A stretch of DNA of 64,000 nt from Pedobacter cryoconitis (GCF_001590605.1 NZ_CP014504.1:2418001-2482000), one strand, 5' to 3'; shown: positions 25,282 to 35,120, numbered from the stretch's first letter. Numbers and translations: made by a program. Notes: generated by a model not told the origin, from the letters alone.

Positions 25282-26676
25282 TTAATAGGCGTTATCCTCG
25301 CCATGAATTACGTTGATAATAGTCATAAAGAGAATCTTCACATCCAGCATAGCCGTCCAGTTTTCCAGGTACCAGATATCGTGTTTGACACGTTTCTCCA
25401 TAGAACCCGGCGCTTTGGTTTCTCCACGGAAGCCGTTGACCTGGGCCCATCCGGTAATTCCTGGTTTCATAAAATGGCGCACCATGAATTCACTGATAAT
25501 TGCCCTGTATTCTTCTGTATGGCTTAACATATGTGGTCTTGGCCCTACAACAGTCATACTGCCGGCAAATACATTAAAGAATTGCGGGAGTTCATCCAGA
25601 CTCGTTTTGCGCAGGAATTTACCAATCGGGGTAATGCGGTCATCGTTCTTGGTTGCTTGTTTTTTATCACTGGTACTGTTCATCCGCATACTTCTGAATT
25701 TCAGACACCAGAATGGTTCATCATTTCTACCACTGCGCAGTTGCTTAAACAGTACAGGCCCTTTACTTTGAATTTTGATCAGCAAAGCGATGATTGGATA
25801 TAACCAACTCAGAATAAATAAGATAACCAGTCCGCTGAAGATAATATCAAAAGTCCGTTTCTTGAACCGGTTGCCCATCAATTCCAGTGGTTCGTTACGC
25901 AGGGTAATAATCGGAAATTCATCACCCATATAACTCATGGTATACGGTGCATCTAAAGATCCTGCGATATCAGGAATAAATTTCAGACGCAGACATTGTT
26001 TATCTGCCTCTCTAACCAGGGAATGCATTTTTGACATTCTCTCGGGTGGAACAGAGACGTATAAATCTTTGACCCCTCCGGCTGCAGCGGCTTTCATCTC
26101 AGCAATGGCAAAGTCAGAAATCAGCCCTGTTTTATCGCTGTAAAAGTCTTCATCGCGCTCTGCGATAATCCCATAAAAATCTACGTTATTTTGCTTGGTC
26201 AGATAGCTAGCCAGGCGGTTCCCAGTGGGATTCCCTCCCATTACAGCCACCTTTTTAGTGACATGGAATTTATTAATCAGCACAAATTGCAAAGATGTAC
26301 CTACAAAACGATTTAGTATAAATGCACTGGAAAGCAGGAAATAAAAGACCGCAATGAAGGTTTTTGAAAAGTCTATATTCTTTTCCAATAACAGATAAGC
26401 CGAGAATAAAACAGCGTGCATCAATACACTTCTCCAGGTACTTCTGTAAATACGCTCCAGGCGCCTCGCCCCATATTCGGTATACATACCAAAAAACAAG
26501 GCATTAAACACCCAAATCAGATTACATACAATCACATAATGATGCAATAATTCATAGGAAACATTTTTTCCCATGTAAATACTTAAATCATAGGCAGTAA
26601 AGTAAACCAGATTAAGCATTAACAGGTCAGTGACGGGTAAAACATACCTTAAAAGGTATAAATAACGTGTTTGCAT
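25282..26676 (-). CDS. Undecaprenyl-phosphate sugar phosphotransferase (WcaJ/WbaP-type initiating transferase)
   Basis: This 464-residue polyisoprenyl-phosphate hexose-1-phosphate transferase has four N-terminal transmembrane helices (about 10-120). A Rossmann-like CoA-binding domain follows (about 140-255, beginning [16 protein letters not shown]). The C-terminal catalytic sugar-transferase domain (about 270-464) has its membrane-inserted helix and the motifs [37 protein letters not shown] and [15 protein letters not shown]. It starts a lipid-linked polysaccharide repeat unit by adding a sugar-1-phosphate (commonly glucose or galactose) to undecaprenyl phosphate. It is the likely initiating enzyme for the polysaccharide made by the downstream operon. 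Confidence 0.93.
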   Translation of the reverse strand: MQTRYLYLLRYVLPVTDLLMLNLVYFTAYDLSIYMGKNVSYELLHHYVIVCNLIWVFNALFFGMYTEYGARRLERIYRSTWRSVLMHAVLFSAYLLLEKNIDFSKTFIAVFYFLLSSAFILNRFVGTSLQFVLINKFHVTKKVAVMGGNPTGNRLASYLTKQNNVDFYGIIAERDEDFYSDKTGLISDFAIAEMKAAAAGGVKDLYVSVPPERMSKMHSLVREADKQCLRLKFIPDIAGSLDAPYTMSYMGDEFPIITLRNEPLELMGNRFKKRTFDIIFSGLVILFILSWLYPIIALLIKIQSKGPVLFKQLRSGRNDEPFWCLKFRSMRMNSTSDKKQATKNDDRITPIGKFLRKTSLDELPQFFNVFAGSMTVVGPRPHMLSHTEEYRAIISEFMVRHFMKPGITGWAQVNGFRGETKAPGSMEKRVKHDIWYLENWTAMLDVKILFMTIINVIHGEDNAY

Positions 26677-26971
26677 AGGGAGATTTATTTATAGATACAC
26701 GAATATAGCAAATAAGCGTCAATCGCAAAGAGAATTATCAATTTTATTGTAATTTTTAACTTAAAAAGATTTTTTATAGAATAATATTTATTATTTAATC
26801 AAAATTTAACAATAATTGAATAAAATATAAGCGCTATACTCCTTATGGTTTTAAAAACTTTTTTTACATTTCATTTAAGAATAAAATAAGCTGATTAATA
26901 CCTCCATACGGAAAAAAAAGAAAGAATCTGAAAACAATCCGCAAGATTTATAGGGATATTCAAAAAGAAAA
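26677..26971. other. AT-rich intergenic region upstream of the initiating transferase gene
   Basis: About 300 bp, very AT-rich, between the minus-strand transferase start and the terminator of the rfb genes. It should contain the transferase promoter. No other structure is evident. Confidence 0.3.
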
Positions 26972-26997
26972 ATCCCCCGGATATCAATCCGGGGGAT
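26972..26997 (-). terminator. Intrinsic terminator of the rfb gene group
   Basis: ATCCCCCGGAT (26972-26982) and ATCCGGGGGAT (26987-26997) form a perfect 11-bp GC-rich stem with a 4-base loop. Read on the minus strand it is followed by a T-rich tract (the complement of CAAAAAGAAAA). It lies about 100 bp downstream of rfbA. Confidence 0.9.
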
Positions 26998-27002
26998 CCT
27001 TT

Positions 27003-27087
27003 CAGCAAAGCTTTTGCAACGCAGCTTTTGCAATAACTTTACAACAACTTTTGCAGCACAACTTTTCTAAACCGAAGCTGCTGCAAA
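27003..27087. repeat. Degenerate tandem repeat after rfbA
   Basis: The unit CTTTTGCAAC and variants recur at about 27011, 27025, 27037, 27048 and 27062 (spacing 11-14 bp). The block sits between the rfbA stop codon and the terminator. It is non-coding on both strands as far as can be seen. Confidence 0.55.
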
Positions 27088-27094
27088 ACAAAAA

Positions 27095-27955
27095 TTACTT
27101 TATAAGTTTCAGCAGATATTGTCCATAACCACTTTTGACTAATGGAGTAGCTATAGCTGTTAACTGCGCTTCATCTATAAAGCCCATCCGGTAAGCCACT
27201 TCTTCAATCGCCCCTATTTTCTGTCCCTGACGTTCTTCAATGACCTGAACAAACTGCCCTGCTTGCATCAGAGAATTAAAAGTACCTGTGTCCAACCAAG
27301 CTGTCCCCCTGCTAAGCACACCAACTTTCAATTTACCCTGCTCCAGGTAAACTTTGTTCACATCAGTGATTTCATATTCGCCACGCGGAGAAGGCTTGAT
27401 ATTTTTCGCAATTTCTACTACACTATTGTCATAAAAATACAAACCCGGAACTGCGTAATCAGACTTAGGCTGAACTGGCTTTTCTTCGATAGAAACCGCT
27501 TTTTTATCTTCATCAAATTCCACAACACCATAACGTTCCGGATCAGAAACCTGGTAAGCAAAAACAACACCCCCATCAGGATCCGCACTTGCCTGCAATA
27601 ATTTGGACATCCCTTCTCCATGAAAAATATTATCACCCAAAACCAGCGCAACTTTATCTTTCCCAATAAAATCAGCGCCAATCACAAAGGCTTGCGCCAG
27701 TCCATTCGGCTCCGCTTGAACGGCATAAGAAAATTTACAGCCTAAACGGCTTCCGTCACCCAGCAATTTTTCAAAGTTCGGCAGATCGTGAGGTGTAGAG
27801 ATAATCAGCACCTCTGTGATTCCAGCCAGCATTAAAGTGGACAATGGATAATAAATCATCGGTTTATCATAAACCGGCATCATTTGTTTACTCATTACAA
27901 GCGTGAGGGGATGCAAACGTGTCCCGCTTCCTCCTGCCAGGATTATTCCTTTCAT
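27095..27955 (-). CDS. rfbA: Glucose-1-phosphate thymidylyltransferase
   Basis: This 286-residue nucleotidyltransferase has the N-terminal signature [18 protein letters not shown] and the catalytic/binding segments [26 protein letters not shown] and [10 protein letters not shown] of RmlA/RfbA. It converts glucose-1-phosphate and dTTP to dTDP-glucose, the first step of dTDP-deoxysugar synthesis. The gene is last in an rfbB-rfbD-rfbA group with gaps of 0 and 3 bp. The rfbC epimerase that normally accompanies these genes is missing here. Confidence 0.97.
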   Translation of the reverse strand: MKGIILAGGSGTRLHPLTLVMSKQMMPVYDKPMIYYPLSTLMLAGITEVLIISTPHDLPNFEKLLGDGSRLGCKFSYAVQAEPNGLAQAFVIGADFIGKDKVALVLGDNIFHGEGMSKLLQASADPDGGVVFAYQVSDPERYGVVEFDEDKKAVSIEEKPVQPKSDYAVPGLYFYDNSVVEIAKNIKPSPRGEYEITDVNKVYLEQGKLKVGVLSRGTAWLDTGTFNSLMQAGQFVQVIEERQGQKIGAIEEVAYRMGFIDEAQLTAIATPLVKSGYGQYLLKLIK

Positions 27956-27958
27956 ATT

Positions 27959-28831
27959 TTAATTTTGAGGTACGTTAATTAATGCCAATTGATTGATACA
28001 AGCTAACAGACTATCTCTCCAGTAAGGGATTTCCAAATCAAAAGTCTCTTTGATTTTAGTTTTATCCATCACGGAAAATTTTGGCCTTACTGCTTTTGTC
28101 GGATACTTAGAAGTCGGAATAGGGAATAATCTCACTTTGGTATGGCTCAATTCGAAAATACCCTGCGCAAAATCGTACCAGGAAGTTACCCCCTCATTGC
28201 TGTAGTGATAAACCCCATAAGCCGTTTTCCCTGATTCAATGATGGCCAGAATTGCATTCGCCAGATCGATTGCATAAGTTGGCGTACCAATCTGGTCGGC
28301 TATAATGTTCAGCTCCTCTCTTTCTGCACCCAATTTCAGCATGGTTTTTACGAAATTATTTCCATACTCAGAGTATAACCAGCTGGTACGCAGAATATAA
28401 TGAGCTGATAAAACAGCTGCGATATCTTTTTCACCTGCCAGCTTGGTAACGCCATAAATATTAATTGGCTCGGCAATATCTTCTTCTTTCAACAGGTTAA
28501 CACTTTGACCACCAAAAACGAAATCTGTAGAAACATGAACCATTACTGCATGGTATGCCTGGCAAAGCAGCGCAATGTTTTTTGCACCATCTCTGTTAAT
28601 TTGCCCGCAAAGTTCAACATCATCTTCTGCTTTATCTACAGCTGTATAAGCCGCACAGTTAATGACAAATTTTGGTTGTTCTGCAACAAATAATTTTTCA
28701 AGCGCTATATAGTCCAGTATATTTCCCGCTGTTTCATCAGGAAAAGAAATAGAAGCCAGTTGTTTTTGTGAAGCTACTTTTTTGATACAGCTACCCAGCT
28801 GACCAGATGCACCTAATACTAATATATCCAT
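27959..28831 (-). CDS. rfbD: dTDP-4-dehydrorhamnose reductase
   Basis: This 290-residue short-chain-dehydrogenase-like protein has an N-terminal NAD(P)-binding motif (LGASGQLGS), VINCAAYTAVDKAEDD, the catalytic YGVTKLAGEK (Y-x3-K) and the substrate-side motif LRTSWLYSEYGNNFVKTM, all typical of RmlD. It reduces dTDP-4-keto-L-rhamnose to dTDP-L-rhamnose. It lies between rfbB (directly abutting) and rfbA. Because no rfbC is present, the epimerised substrate must come from an enzyme encoded elsewhere, or this reductase acts on a different 4-keto sugar. Confidence 0.95.
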   Translation of the reverse strand: MDILVLGASGQLGSCIKKVASQKQLASISFPDETAGNILDYIALEKLFVAEQPKFVINCAAYTAVDKAEDDVELCGQINRDGAKNIALLCQAYHAVMVHVSTDFVFGGQSVNLLKEEDIAEPINIYGVTKLAGEKDIAAVLSAHYILRTSWLYSEYGNNFVKTMLKLGAEREELNIIADQIGTPTYAIDLANAILAIIESGKTAYGVYHYSNEGVTSWYDFAQGIFELSHTKVRLFPIPTSKYPTKAVRPKFSVMDKTKIKETFDLEIPYWRDSLLACINQLALINVPQN

Positions 28832-29890
28832 TTATCTTTCTGCGTATTGAGTTTCATAATAAGACTGATAATTTGATGAAGTCACATCATCCAGCCATTG
28901 TTCATTTTCAAGATACCAATCAACTGTTTTAGCCAGCCCCTCTTCAAACTGAAGACTCGGGACCCAGTCTAATTTCTCCTGAAGTTTTGACGAATCAATT
29001 GCATATCTTAAATCATGACCTGCGCGATCGGTTACATAAGTAATCAATTGTTCGGATGTACCGGATGAACGCCCAAGTTTCTGATCCATAATCTTGCAAA
29101 GCAATTTAATCAGGTCAATATTTTTCCACTCATTATGACCGCCGATATTGTAAGTTTCACCTGCTTTGGCTTGATGGAAAATAACGTCAATAGCACGGGC
29201 ATGATCTTCTACCCAAAGCCAGTCTCTTACATTTTCACCTTTACCATATACAGGGACTGCCTTATTATTTTTAATATTATTAATCGCCAGCGGAATCAAT
29301 TTTTCCGGAAAATGATGAGAACCATAGTTATTTGAACAGTTGGAAATCACGGCATCCAGACCATAAGTATCATGGTAAGCACGCACAAAATGATCAGAAC
29401 TCGCTTTAGATGCAGAATACGGGCTATGCGGATCATAAGCAGTAGTTTCTGTAAACATCCCCGTTTCACCGAGCGCTCCATAAACTTCGTCTGTAGATAC
29501 GTGGTAAAAACGCTTCTGCGCATAGTCACCTTTCCAATGCTCTTTTGCTGCATTCAAAAGATTAACCGTACCAATCACATTTGTCATTACAAATTCCATC
29601 GGATTAGCGATAGAGCGGTCAACATGTGATTCAGCAGCCAAATGAACAACGGCATCAAATTGCTCCGTACGGAATAGTTCAGTTATAAATGCAGCATCCA
29701 CAATATCACCTTTTACAAACCTGTAATTTGGCGCATCCTCTACATCAGTCAGGTTTAAAAGATTCCCTGCATAAGTCAATTTATCAAGGTTTACAATCTG
29801 GTAATCAGGATAGTTCTTCACGAACCTGCGCACTACATGGGAACCGATAAACCCGGCACCACCGGTAATTAAAATTTTCTTAGTCATCAT
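28832..29890 (-). CDS. rfbB: dTDP-glucose 4,6-dehydratase
   Basis: This 352-residue extended SDR protein has the NAD-binding GGAGFIGSHVVR near the N-terminus, HLAAESHVDRSI, the catalytic STDEVYG (T-D-E triad) and YSASKASSDH (Y-x3-K), followed by NCSNNYGSHHFPEKLIP. This is the diagnostic set for RmlB. It converts dTDP-glucose to dTDP-4-keto-6-deoxyglucose. It is 30 bp downstream of another sugar nucleotidyltransferase on the same strand. ATG codons are available at 29890 and 29887; the first is used. Confidence 0.97.
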   Translation of the reverse strand: MMTKKILITGGAGFIGSHVVRRFVKNYPDYQIVNLDKLTYAGNLLNLTDVEDAPNYRFVKGDIVDAAFITELFRTEQFDAVVHLAAESHVDRSIANPMEFVMTNVIGTVNLLNAAKEHWKGDYAQKRFYHVSTDEVYGALGETGMFTETTAYDPHSPYSASKASSDHFVRAYHDTYGLDAVISNCSNNYGSHHFPEKLIPLAINNIKNNKAVPVYGKGENVRDWLWVEDHARAIDVIFHQAKAGETYNIGGHNEWKNIDLIKLLCKIMDQKLGRSSGTSEQLITYVTDRAGHDLRYAIDSSKLQEKLDWVPSLQFEEGLAKTVDWYLENEQWLDDVTSSNYQSYYETQYAER

Positions 29891-29920
29891 TATAAATTTA
29901 ATGGTTGATTGTCGTGCTTG

Positions 29921-30829
29921 TTATTTCCACAAATCGGAAGGATAAGCTCCTGTTGCTGTTAATTCCAGCAATCGCTCTTTAACGATCTGCGCATCTTCTT
30001 TAAAAGTCACACCAAACCATTTAGCTTCGGTAGGGATCATTTTCACCACACCTTCACCTGCATTAATCAGCTGATCTGTAACTTCGGGGATCAAAAATTC
30101 AGCTTTCAGGTCATTCACGTGCTCTTGCAGGAATTTATGATAACCTGCTTCACTCCAATTTACAAATTCTGGCGTGAAACAAAAAAAGTTCATACTCACT
30201 TTAGTATCCATCGGCAATTCTATCAGCGTATCACCATCCTTCGCAAATGCTTTACCCTCTCTTTTAACCACTTCTTTACGCTCTGTGATCCCTGTAATAT
30301 GTCCTGCTGCATCCACATTAATCTCCCCACGCGTCACTGAGCCATGATCACTTAAGCTATTTTTAAGTTCATATCCGATACAGGCATATTTTCCTGCCGC
30401 AGCCGTGGTAGTTAGAAAATCGCAGGCTTGTTTAAATGCGTCATAGCCATAAAAGTCATCTGCATTGATCACCGCGAAAGGCGCATCCAGCACCTCTTTA
30501 GTACAAAGCAGCGCATGCTGTGTACCAAACGGTTTTGAACGGTCTGCAGAAATTTCCTGACCACCACTAAACTTATCCAATGACTGATAAACATAATCCA
30601 GTTCAATCTTTCCGGCAAGCTTAGGTCCAATGGAAGCTTTGAAAGAAGCAGCAAATTCTTCGCGGATGATAAAAATCACCTTGCCAAACCCTGCTTTAAT
30701 GGCATCAAAAATTGAATACTCCATAATGGTTTCCCCAGAAGGCCCAAAAGATTCAATTTGCTTGTTACCACCATAACGGCTCGCCATTCCGGCAGCCAAA
30801 ATAACGAGTGAGGGTTTTAATTTAGTCAT
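29921..30829 (-). CDS. Sugar nucleotidyltransferase family protein (GalU/RfbA-like fold)
   Basis: The start is set at the ATG at 30829 (MTKLKPSLVILAAGMASRYG), giving 302 residues; a GTG seven codons upstream is also in frame. The N-terminal AAGMASRYGGNKQIESFGPSGETIMEYSI is a nucleotide-binding loop of the NTP-transferase family with K and signature G residues. VINADDFYGYDAF carries the metal-binding Asp pair. It should transfer a nucleotidyl group to a sugar-1-phosphate, but the sugar and nucleotide are uncertain. It is first in the rfb transcript, which suggests a role in making an activated sugar for the same polysaccharide. Confidence 0.8.
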   Translation of the reverse strand: MTKLKPSLVILAAGMASRYGGNKQIESFGPSGETIMEYSIFDAIKAGFGKVIFIIREEFAASFKASIGPKLAGKIELDYVYQSLDKFSGGQEISADRSKPFGTQHALLCTKEVLDAPFAVINADDFYGYDAFKQACDFLTTTAAAGKYACIGYELKNSLSDHGSVTRGEINVDAAGHITGITERKEVVKREGKAFAKDGDTLIELPMDTKVSMNFFCFTPEFVNWSEAGYHKFLQEHVNDLKAEFLIPEVTDQLINAGEGVVKMIPTEAKWFGVTFKEDAQIVKERLLELTATGAYPSDLWK

Positions 30830-31225
30830 AAGTAGAAATGTTATACGCACAAATATAACACTCTTAGCGATTTTACCTCATTAACACAGCATTAAATTTT
30901 CACTTAAATACAATATATTAACATAATAAGCCTTTTATTAAACGTAAATAGCAATAGAAACATAATTATAATAACATAAAAATAAATACATTTGCAAGAA
31001 GAGGATAAGATTAAGGTTAAAAAATCATTAACTCCTGAATTCTATAACAGTTTACAGGGAATAATTCAATAATTTTAAGACCAACGGTAATAACTGCCAT
31101 TAAAACCACACGCTATAAGCTATTGCACTCCATAAAATATCAAAAACGAAAGAAAAAAGAACCAAAATCACAAATAAACAGAAGATTTTCAATTATTTAA
31201 GAGCAACCACAATCAACCAGAAAAG
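30830..31225. promoter_or_regulatory. Divergent promoter region between the rfb group and manC
   Basis: About 400 bp of very AT-rich DNA between divergent polysaccharide gene groups. The plus strand contains one perfect -7-type element (separate entry). No RNA gene or repeat is seen. Confidence 0.4.
30987..30994 (+). promoter_or_regulatory. Candidate -7 element upstream of manC
   Basis: TACATTTG matches the Bacteroidetes -7 consensus TAnnTTTG. No TTG is present at the expected -33 spacing, and the manC start is about 230 bp downstream, so this is a weak candidate. Confidence 0.3.
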
Positions 31226-32305
31226 ATGAAAAACAACAACTTTGTATTGATAATGGCCGGCGGAGTCGGCAGCAGATTCTGGCCAAAAAGCCGTAATGCC
31301 TACCCTAAACAGTTTCTTGACATCCTTGGTATCGGCAAATCACTGCTACAATTAACATATGATCGTTTTTTGAAATTATGTCCACCAGAAAATATATACA
31401 TTGTAACTAATAGTCAGTACAGTACTATTATTATAAATCAACTAAAAGGGATTAGCTTAGAACAACTTATCTGCGAACCAAGCCGGAACAATACAGCTCC
31501 ATGTATAGCCTATGCTTCATTTAAGCTGCATAAAATCAACCCTGATGCAAATATTGTAGTTGCACCCTCAGACCATTTTATACTGCATGAAGGCATCTTC
31601 ATTGAAAAAGTTAAAGAGGCATTAGCTTATACAGAAAAGCATGATGTGCTGGTCACTTTAGGAATCTCACCCACAAGACCAGACACTGGATATGGCTATA
31701 TCAAATACGCAGCAGATCAGGATGCGGGCTTATACAAAGTAATTCAATTCACAGAAAAACCTTCACTGGAAAAAGCGAAAGAATTCCTTAAAACAGGAGA
31801 TTACCTTTGGAATGCAGGTATCTTTATCTGGAAGGCAGGCTCTATTCTGAAAGGACTAAAAGAGCATGCAGAAACGATATATACGATGTTTGATAACGGA
31901 AAAGGGGTATATAATACTTCTGAAGAGCAAACATTTATCAATGAAACCTATCCAAAATCGCCAAACATATCTATTGATTACGCAATTATGGAACAGGCAG
32001 ATAATGTATATACTATTCCATCAGATTTTGGCTGGTCGGATCTTGGTACGTGGGCCTCTTTATACGAATCGGCACCAAGAAATGAGGATAACAATGTAGT
32101 ATCTGCCAGACAGCTGAATATCAAAGACACACAAAATAGTATCATCCATATCAATAACGATAAGCTGGCTATTATACGTGGCCTGGATAATTTTATTGTT
32201 GTAGACGAAGGGAATGCACTGCTGATTTACCCTAAAGACCAGGAGCAGGAGATTAAAGAAGTGGTTAAAGAAATGAGCATCGCTTTTGGAGAGACTTTCA
32301 TCTAA
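31226..32305 (+). CDS. manC: Mannose-1-phosphate guanylyltransferase
   Basis: This 359-residue protein has the GMP-transferase signature VLIMAGGVGSRFWPKSRNAYPKQF, then EPSRNNTAPCIAYA, APSDHFI and FTEKPSLEKA, with the C-terminal YAIMEQADNVYTIPSDFGWSDLGTW. It lacks the C-terminal isomerase domain of bifunctional ManC/AlgA proteins, so it only makes GDP-mannose from mannose-1-phosphate and GTP. GDP-mannose can feed mannose, fucose or related sugars of the polysaccharide. It is followed 62 bp later by the Wzi-like gene. Confidence 0.95.
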   Translation: MKNNNFVLIMAGGVGSRFWPKSRNAYPKQFLDILGIGKSLLQLTYDRFLKLCPPENIYIVTNSQYSTIIINQLKGISLEQLICEPSRNNTAPCIAYASFKLHKINPDANIVVAPSDHFILHEGIFIEKVKEALAYTEKHDVLVTLGISPTRPDTGYGYIKYAADQDAGLYKVIQFTEKPSLEKAKEFLKTGDYLWNAGIFIWKAGSILKGLKEHAETIYTMFDNGKGVYNTSEEQTFINETYPKSPNISIDYAIMEQADNVYTIPSDFGWSDLGTWASLYESAPRNEDNNVVSARQLNIKDTQNSIIHINNDKLAIIRGLDNFIVVDEGNALLIYPKDQEQEIKEVVKEMSIAFGETFI

Positions 32306-32367
32306 ATATAAAGCCGCACGCGCTAAATATAAATACGCTACCCTACCTTTTTTATCCTGATCCCGTT

Positions 32368-33930
32368 ATGAGTGTCATCGAAAACATTAACAATAAATTA
32401 ATATTAGTTCCCATAGCGCTCTTCGCACTGACCTGCCAGGTCAAAGCGCAAACCTTTAAAAATATAAAAGCCGAAGTGGAGACTCAGGCTATCGGGACAA
32501 CCAGCGGTGTGGTCCCCTTTTGGATGCGGTCAAATCAATTCGGATCCACTCCTTCGCCGGGTGCATCAGCTAGTTTTATTGCAAGATTTCATCGCGATTA
32601 TAGTATGCCATCTTCAATTGATAGCACATCTGGCAAGAAAAAACTGATAGATTGGGGATTTGGTTTTGAAGGCAGGGCAAATGCAGGAAAGGATTCCGAG
32701 CTTCAGTTAATTGAGGCTTATGCTAAGGTAAGAGCCGGAATTTTCCAACTGAAAGGTGGAAGGACAAAGGATGTAATGGGACTGAATGGAGATACAGCAT
32801 TAAGTTCGGGTAATTTCTCCGTATCGGGAAATGCACTGGGCATCCCCAAAATAGAACTTTCGATCCCTGATTATTATACAGTCCCGGCCTTTAATGGCCT
32901 TTTTGCAATCAAAGGAAACTTTACACATGGCTGGGTTGGAAAAACAAGAATTCTGGATGTGATTACTGGTTCACAGTCCAGCAAACAGGTTTACCTGATC
33001 CAAAACACTCACCCTACTACTTATTTCCATCAAAAATCCATTTATGTTCGTTTGGGCAGGAAAGACTGGAAACTAAAGCTTTACGGTGGATTTAACCACC
33101 AGGTATACTGGGGCAATGAAAAGGAAGCTTACGGGCCTAATTTCAAACTTTCTCCGCTAAAATCATTCTTCTATGTAGCCACAGGTAAATCTTATGGTGC
33201 TGCTGGCGTACCCAATTCAAAAATCGGTAATCAGCTGGGTTCGGTTGACCTTGGCGCGGAATATGATTTCAACAGTGTAAAAGTAATGGTATACCGCCAG
33301 ACTTTTTACGATGTCGGTGCGCTATCGAAACTGGCAAATATCAGGGATGGTTTAAATGGAGTAAGCATCGAGAATAAGAACTATGACCGTAAAAATCGCG
33401 GATTCGAGTGGAGGAAAGCATTATTCGAGTTCTTTTATTCTAAAGATCAGGCGGGTTATCCATGGTCTATACCTACCAAGTCTGGTGATGAGGATTATTA
33501 CAATAATTTTTATTACATGGAAGGCTGGTCTTACAATGGTTTAGGGGTCGGAAACCCATTAATTACGACCAAAAATGACGCAAGAAAAGGACAGGCTTAC
33601 CGTTATGCGGATAATTTCATCAATAACCGGATAGTTGCAGTACATTTCGGCTTGTCTGGAAGTGTACAGGATTGGGACTTTACGACAAAACTTACTTATT
33701 CCAAAAACTACGGTACTTTCGGAACAAGTATTTATGGTGGATCAACCGGATCGATCAGAAATCCGCAAACCACCAATATATTTGTCCCTGTTGATCAGTT
33801 TTCGTTCTACCTGGAAGGTATGAGGCCACTAAACAAAGGCTATAGTGTTGGTTTTGCTACAGCCCTTGATCAGGGCAAATTACTTTATAATTCTTATGGT
33901 TTGCTTTTAAAGCTGAGAAAGAGCTGGTAA
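32368..33930 (+). CDS. Wzi-family capsule assembly outer-membrane protein
   Basis: This 520-residue protein has a signal peptide ending near VKA-QTF (about residue 27). The mature start NIKAEVETQAIGTTSGVVPFWMRSNQFG is a hallmark of the Bacteroidetes Wzi family. The rest alternates beta strands consistent with an outer-membrane barrel. E. coli Wzi helps attach capsular polysaccharide to the cell surface. Its presence supports a capsule-type product. It lies in a plus-strand pair with manC and converges with the large minus-strand operon. Confidence 0.85.
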   Translation: MSVIENINNKLILVPIALFALTCQVKAQTFKNIKAEVETQAIGTTSGVVPFWMRSNQFGSTPSPGASASFIARFHRDYSMPSSIDSTSGKKKLIDWGFGFEGRANAGKDSELQLIEAYAKVRAGIFQLKGGRTKDVMGLNGDTALSSGNFSVSGNALGIPKIELSIPDYYTVPAFNGLFAIKGNFTHGWVGKTRILDVITGSQSSKQVYLIQNTHPTTYFHQKSIYVRLGRKDWKLKLYGGFNHQVYWGNEKEAYGPNFKLSPLKSFFYVATGKSYGAAGVPNSKIGNQLGSVDLGAEYDFNSVKVMVYRQTFYDVGALSKLANIRDGLNGVSIENKNYDRKNRGFEWRKALFEFFYSKDQAGYPWSIPTKSGDEDYYNNFYYMEGWSYNGLGVGNPLITTKNDARKGQAYRYADNFINNRIVAVHFGLSGSVQDWDFTTKLTYSKNYGTFGTSIYGGSTGSIRNPQTTNIFVPVDQFSFYLEGMRPLNKGYSVGFATALDQGKLLYNSYGLLLKLRKSW

Positions 33931-33941
33931 GGGATAGCTTA

Positions 33942-34034
33942 CTGGTTAAGCTAATCTTAACTAGTAAGCTAATCTTAACCGGTTAAGTTACCCTTTACCG
34001 GTTAAGCTACCCTTTAACGGTTAAGTTGCCCTTT
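33942..34034. repeat. Five-unit tandem repeat at the end of the capsule operon
   Basis: A unit of 18-19 bp (GGTTAAGCTACCCTTTAAC and variants) is repeated five times. The TAAG cores are at 33947, 33965, 33984, 34003 and 34022. The last unit lies inside the 3' end of the minus-strand glycosyltransferase gene and encodes its final residues (KGQLNR and stop). The others lie in the gap between the convergent Wzi and glycosyltransferase genes. Confidence 0.8.
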
Positions 34035-35120
34035 AACTGCTGCAAAGTGATTTGCGTATTGGTCAACAATCAGCTCCCAGTCATAGATCCTGGTAATTTT
34101 ATCTCTGTTATTACTTAACATCGTCTGATAAATATCCTGGTCATAAACGACTTTTAACAAGTGCTTTTTAACGTCGGCAGCGTTCTGGAAATAAATAGCA
34201 TCGTCTTCTAAAATATATTTGTTGAAAGGATTATCATTTGCACAAATCAAACTGCTTGATGCCATTGCTTCCAGCAGGGATGGATTGGTACCACCAACGG
34301 TATGGCCGTGAAAATAAATCTTTGAGTAATGTCTGAGGCTATTTAAGATCCCAATATTATATATCCCGCCAATAAACTGAATCTGAGAATGGGCCGCAAA
34401 TTTTTCTTTCAGGTAGTTCCCGAAAGTGGTTTCATGTTTACCGACAACCAAAAATGGAATAGCAAGATTAGCCATAGCTACACCATCCAGAATAACCTCA
34501 ATACTGTTTTCAGGCTCCAATCTGGCAATCAGCATATTGTATGCATAAGGAGCTAATTTATACTCCTGAAGTATCTTAACATCGGGCTGTTCAAATAAGG
34601 TAGCACCATAAGCAATGAAAGTAGAATCTTTCTTGTATTTATCTTTCAGATAATCCTGGATCCCTATAGAGTCTGAGATCAAATGATCACTATATTTCAC
34701 ACCAAGGCTTTCTGCATATCTTAAGAATTTCTTAACCTTTTCTGAATACTTGGTCCGTTTCCACTCCAGCCCATCCATATTGGTCGTAACCACTACGTTT
34801 TTAGGTAGCAACCAGCCCCAGACTGAGCTGCTGGTATAACCTAATTGCAGGATAATATCACAGTTTTGTTTACGCACATCAAGAATACAGTTCAGGTCAT
34901 AAATAAACTGACCCGCAGTCCCGATTTTATCTTCAGGGTCATAACAGTGCACAAGCTTAACCCCATTCCACTCTTTTTCCTGATAGGGATGATGATGAGA
35001 GTTATAAACGATAACTTCAAACCCTCTTTTCACTAACCCAAGCGCAAGGTACTCTGCACATTGTTCAAAACCACCATAATAGTTTGGTATACCTCTTGTC
35101 CCGATTATCGCTATGCGCAT
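34014..35120 (-). CDS. GT4 glycosyltransferase with DUF1972 domain (rhamnosyltransferase-like)
   Basis: This 368-residue protein has the DUF1972 N-terminus MRIAIIGTRGIPNYYGGFEQCAEYLALGL. Its GT-B C-terminal half has YNMLIARLEPENSIEVILDG and the donor-binding VGGTNPSLLEAMASSSLI. Relatives such as streptococcal Cps2T/WchF add beta-1,4-rhamnose to lipid-linked glucose, so with a WcaJ-type initiating enzyme and rfb genes nearby, a rhamnosyltransferase role fits. It is the last gene of the operon and overlaps the preceding GT4 gene by 10 bp. Acceptor and donor are inferred, not shown. Confidence 0.85.
   Translation of the reverse strand: MRIAIIGTRGIPNYYGGFEQCAEYLALGLVKRGFEVIVYNSHHHPYQEKEWNGVKLVHCYDPEDKIGTAGQFIYDLNCILDVRKQNCDIILQLGYTSSSVWGWLLPKNVVVTTNMDGLEWKRTKYSEKVKKFLRYAESLGVKYSDHLISDSIGIQDYLKDKYKKDSTFIAYGATLFEQPDVKILQEYKLAPYAYNMLIARLEPENSIEVILDGVAMANLAIPFLVVGKHETTFGNYLKEKFAAHSQIQFIGGIYNIGILNSLRHYSKIYFHGHTVGGTNPSLLEAMASSSLICANDNPFNKYILEDDAIYFQNAADVKKHLLKVVYDQDIYQTMLSNNRDKITRIYDWELIVDQYANHFAAVKGQLNR

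Noticed and set aside
25313..25771. 152-codon plus-strand open frame inside the initiating transferase gene
   Set aside because: It is an opposite-strand shadow of a gene with clear motifs and has no domain of its own.
27003..27087. Possible CRISPR-like array after rfbA
   Set aside because: Units are only about 10 bp, degenerate and without spacers of constant length, and no cas genes are present.
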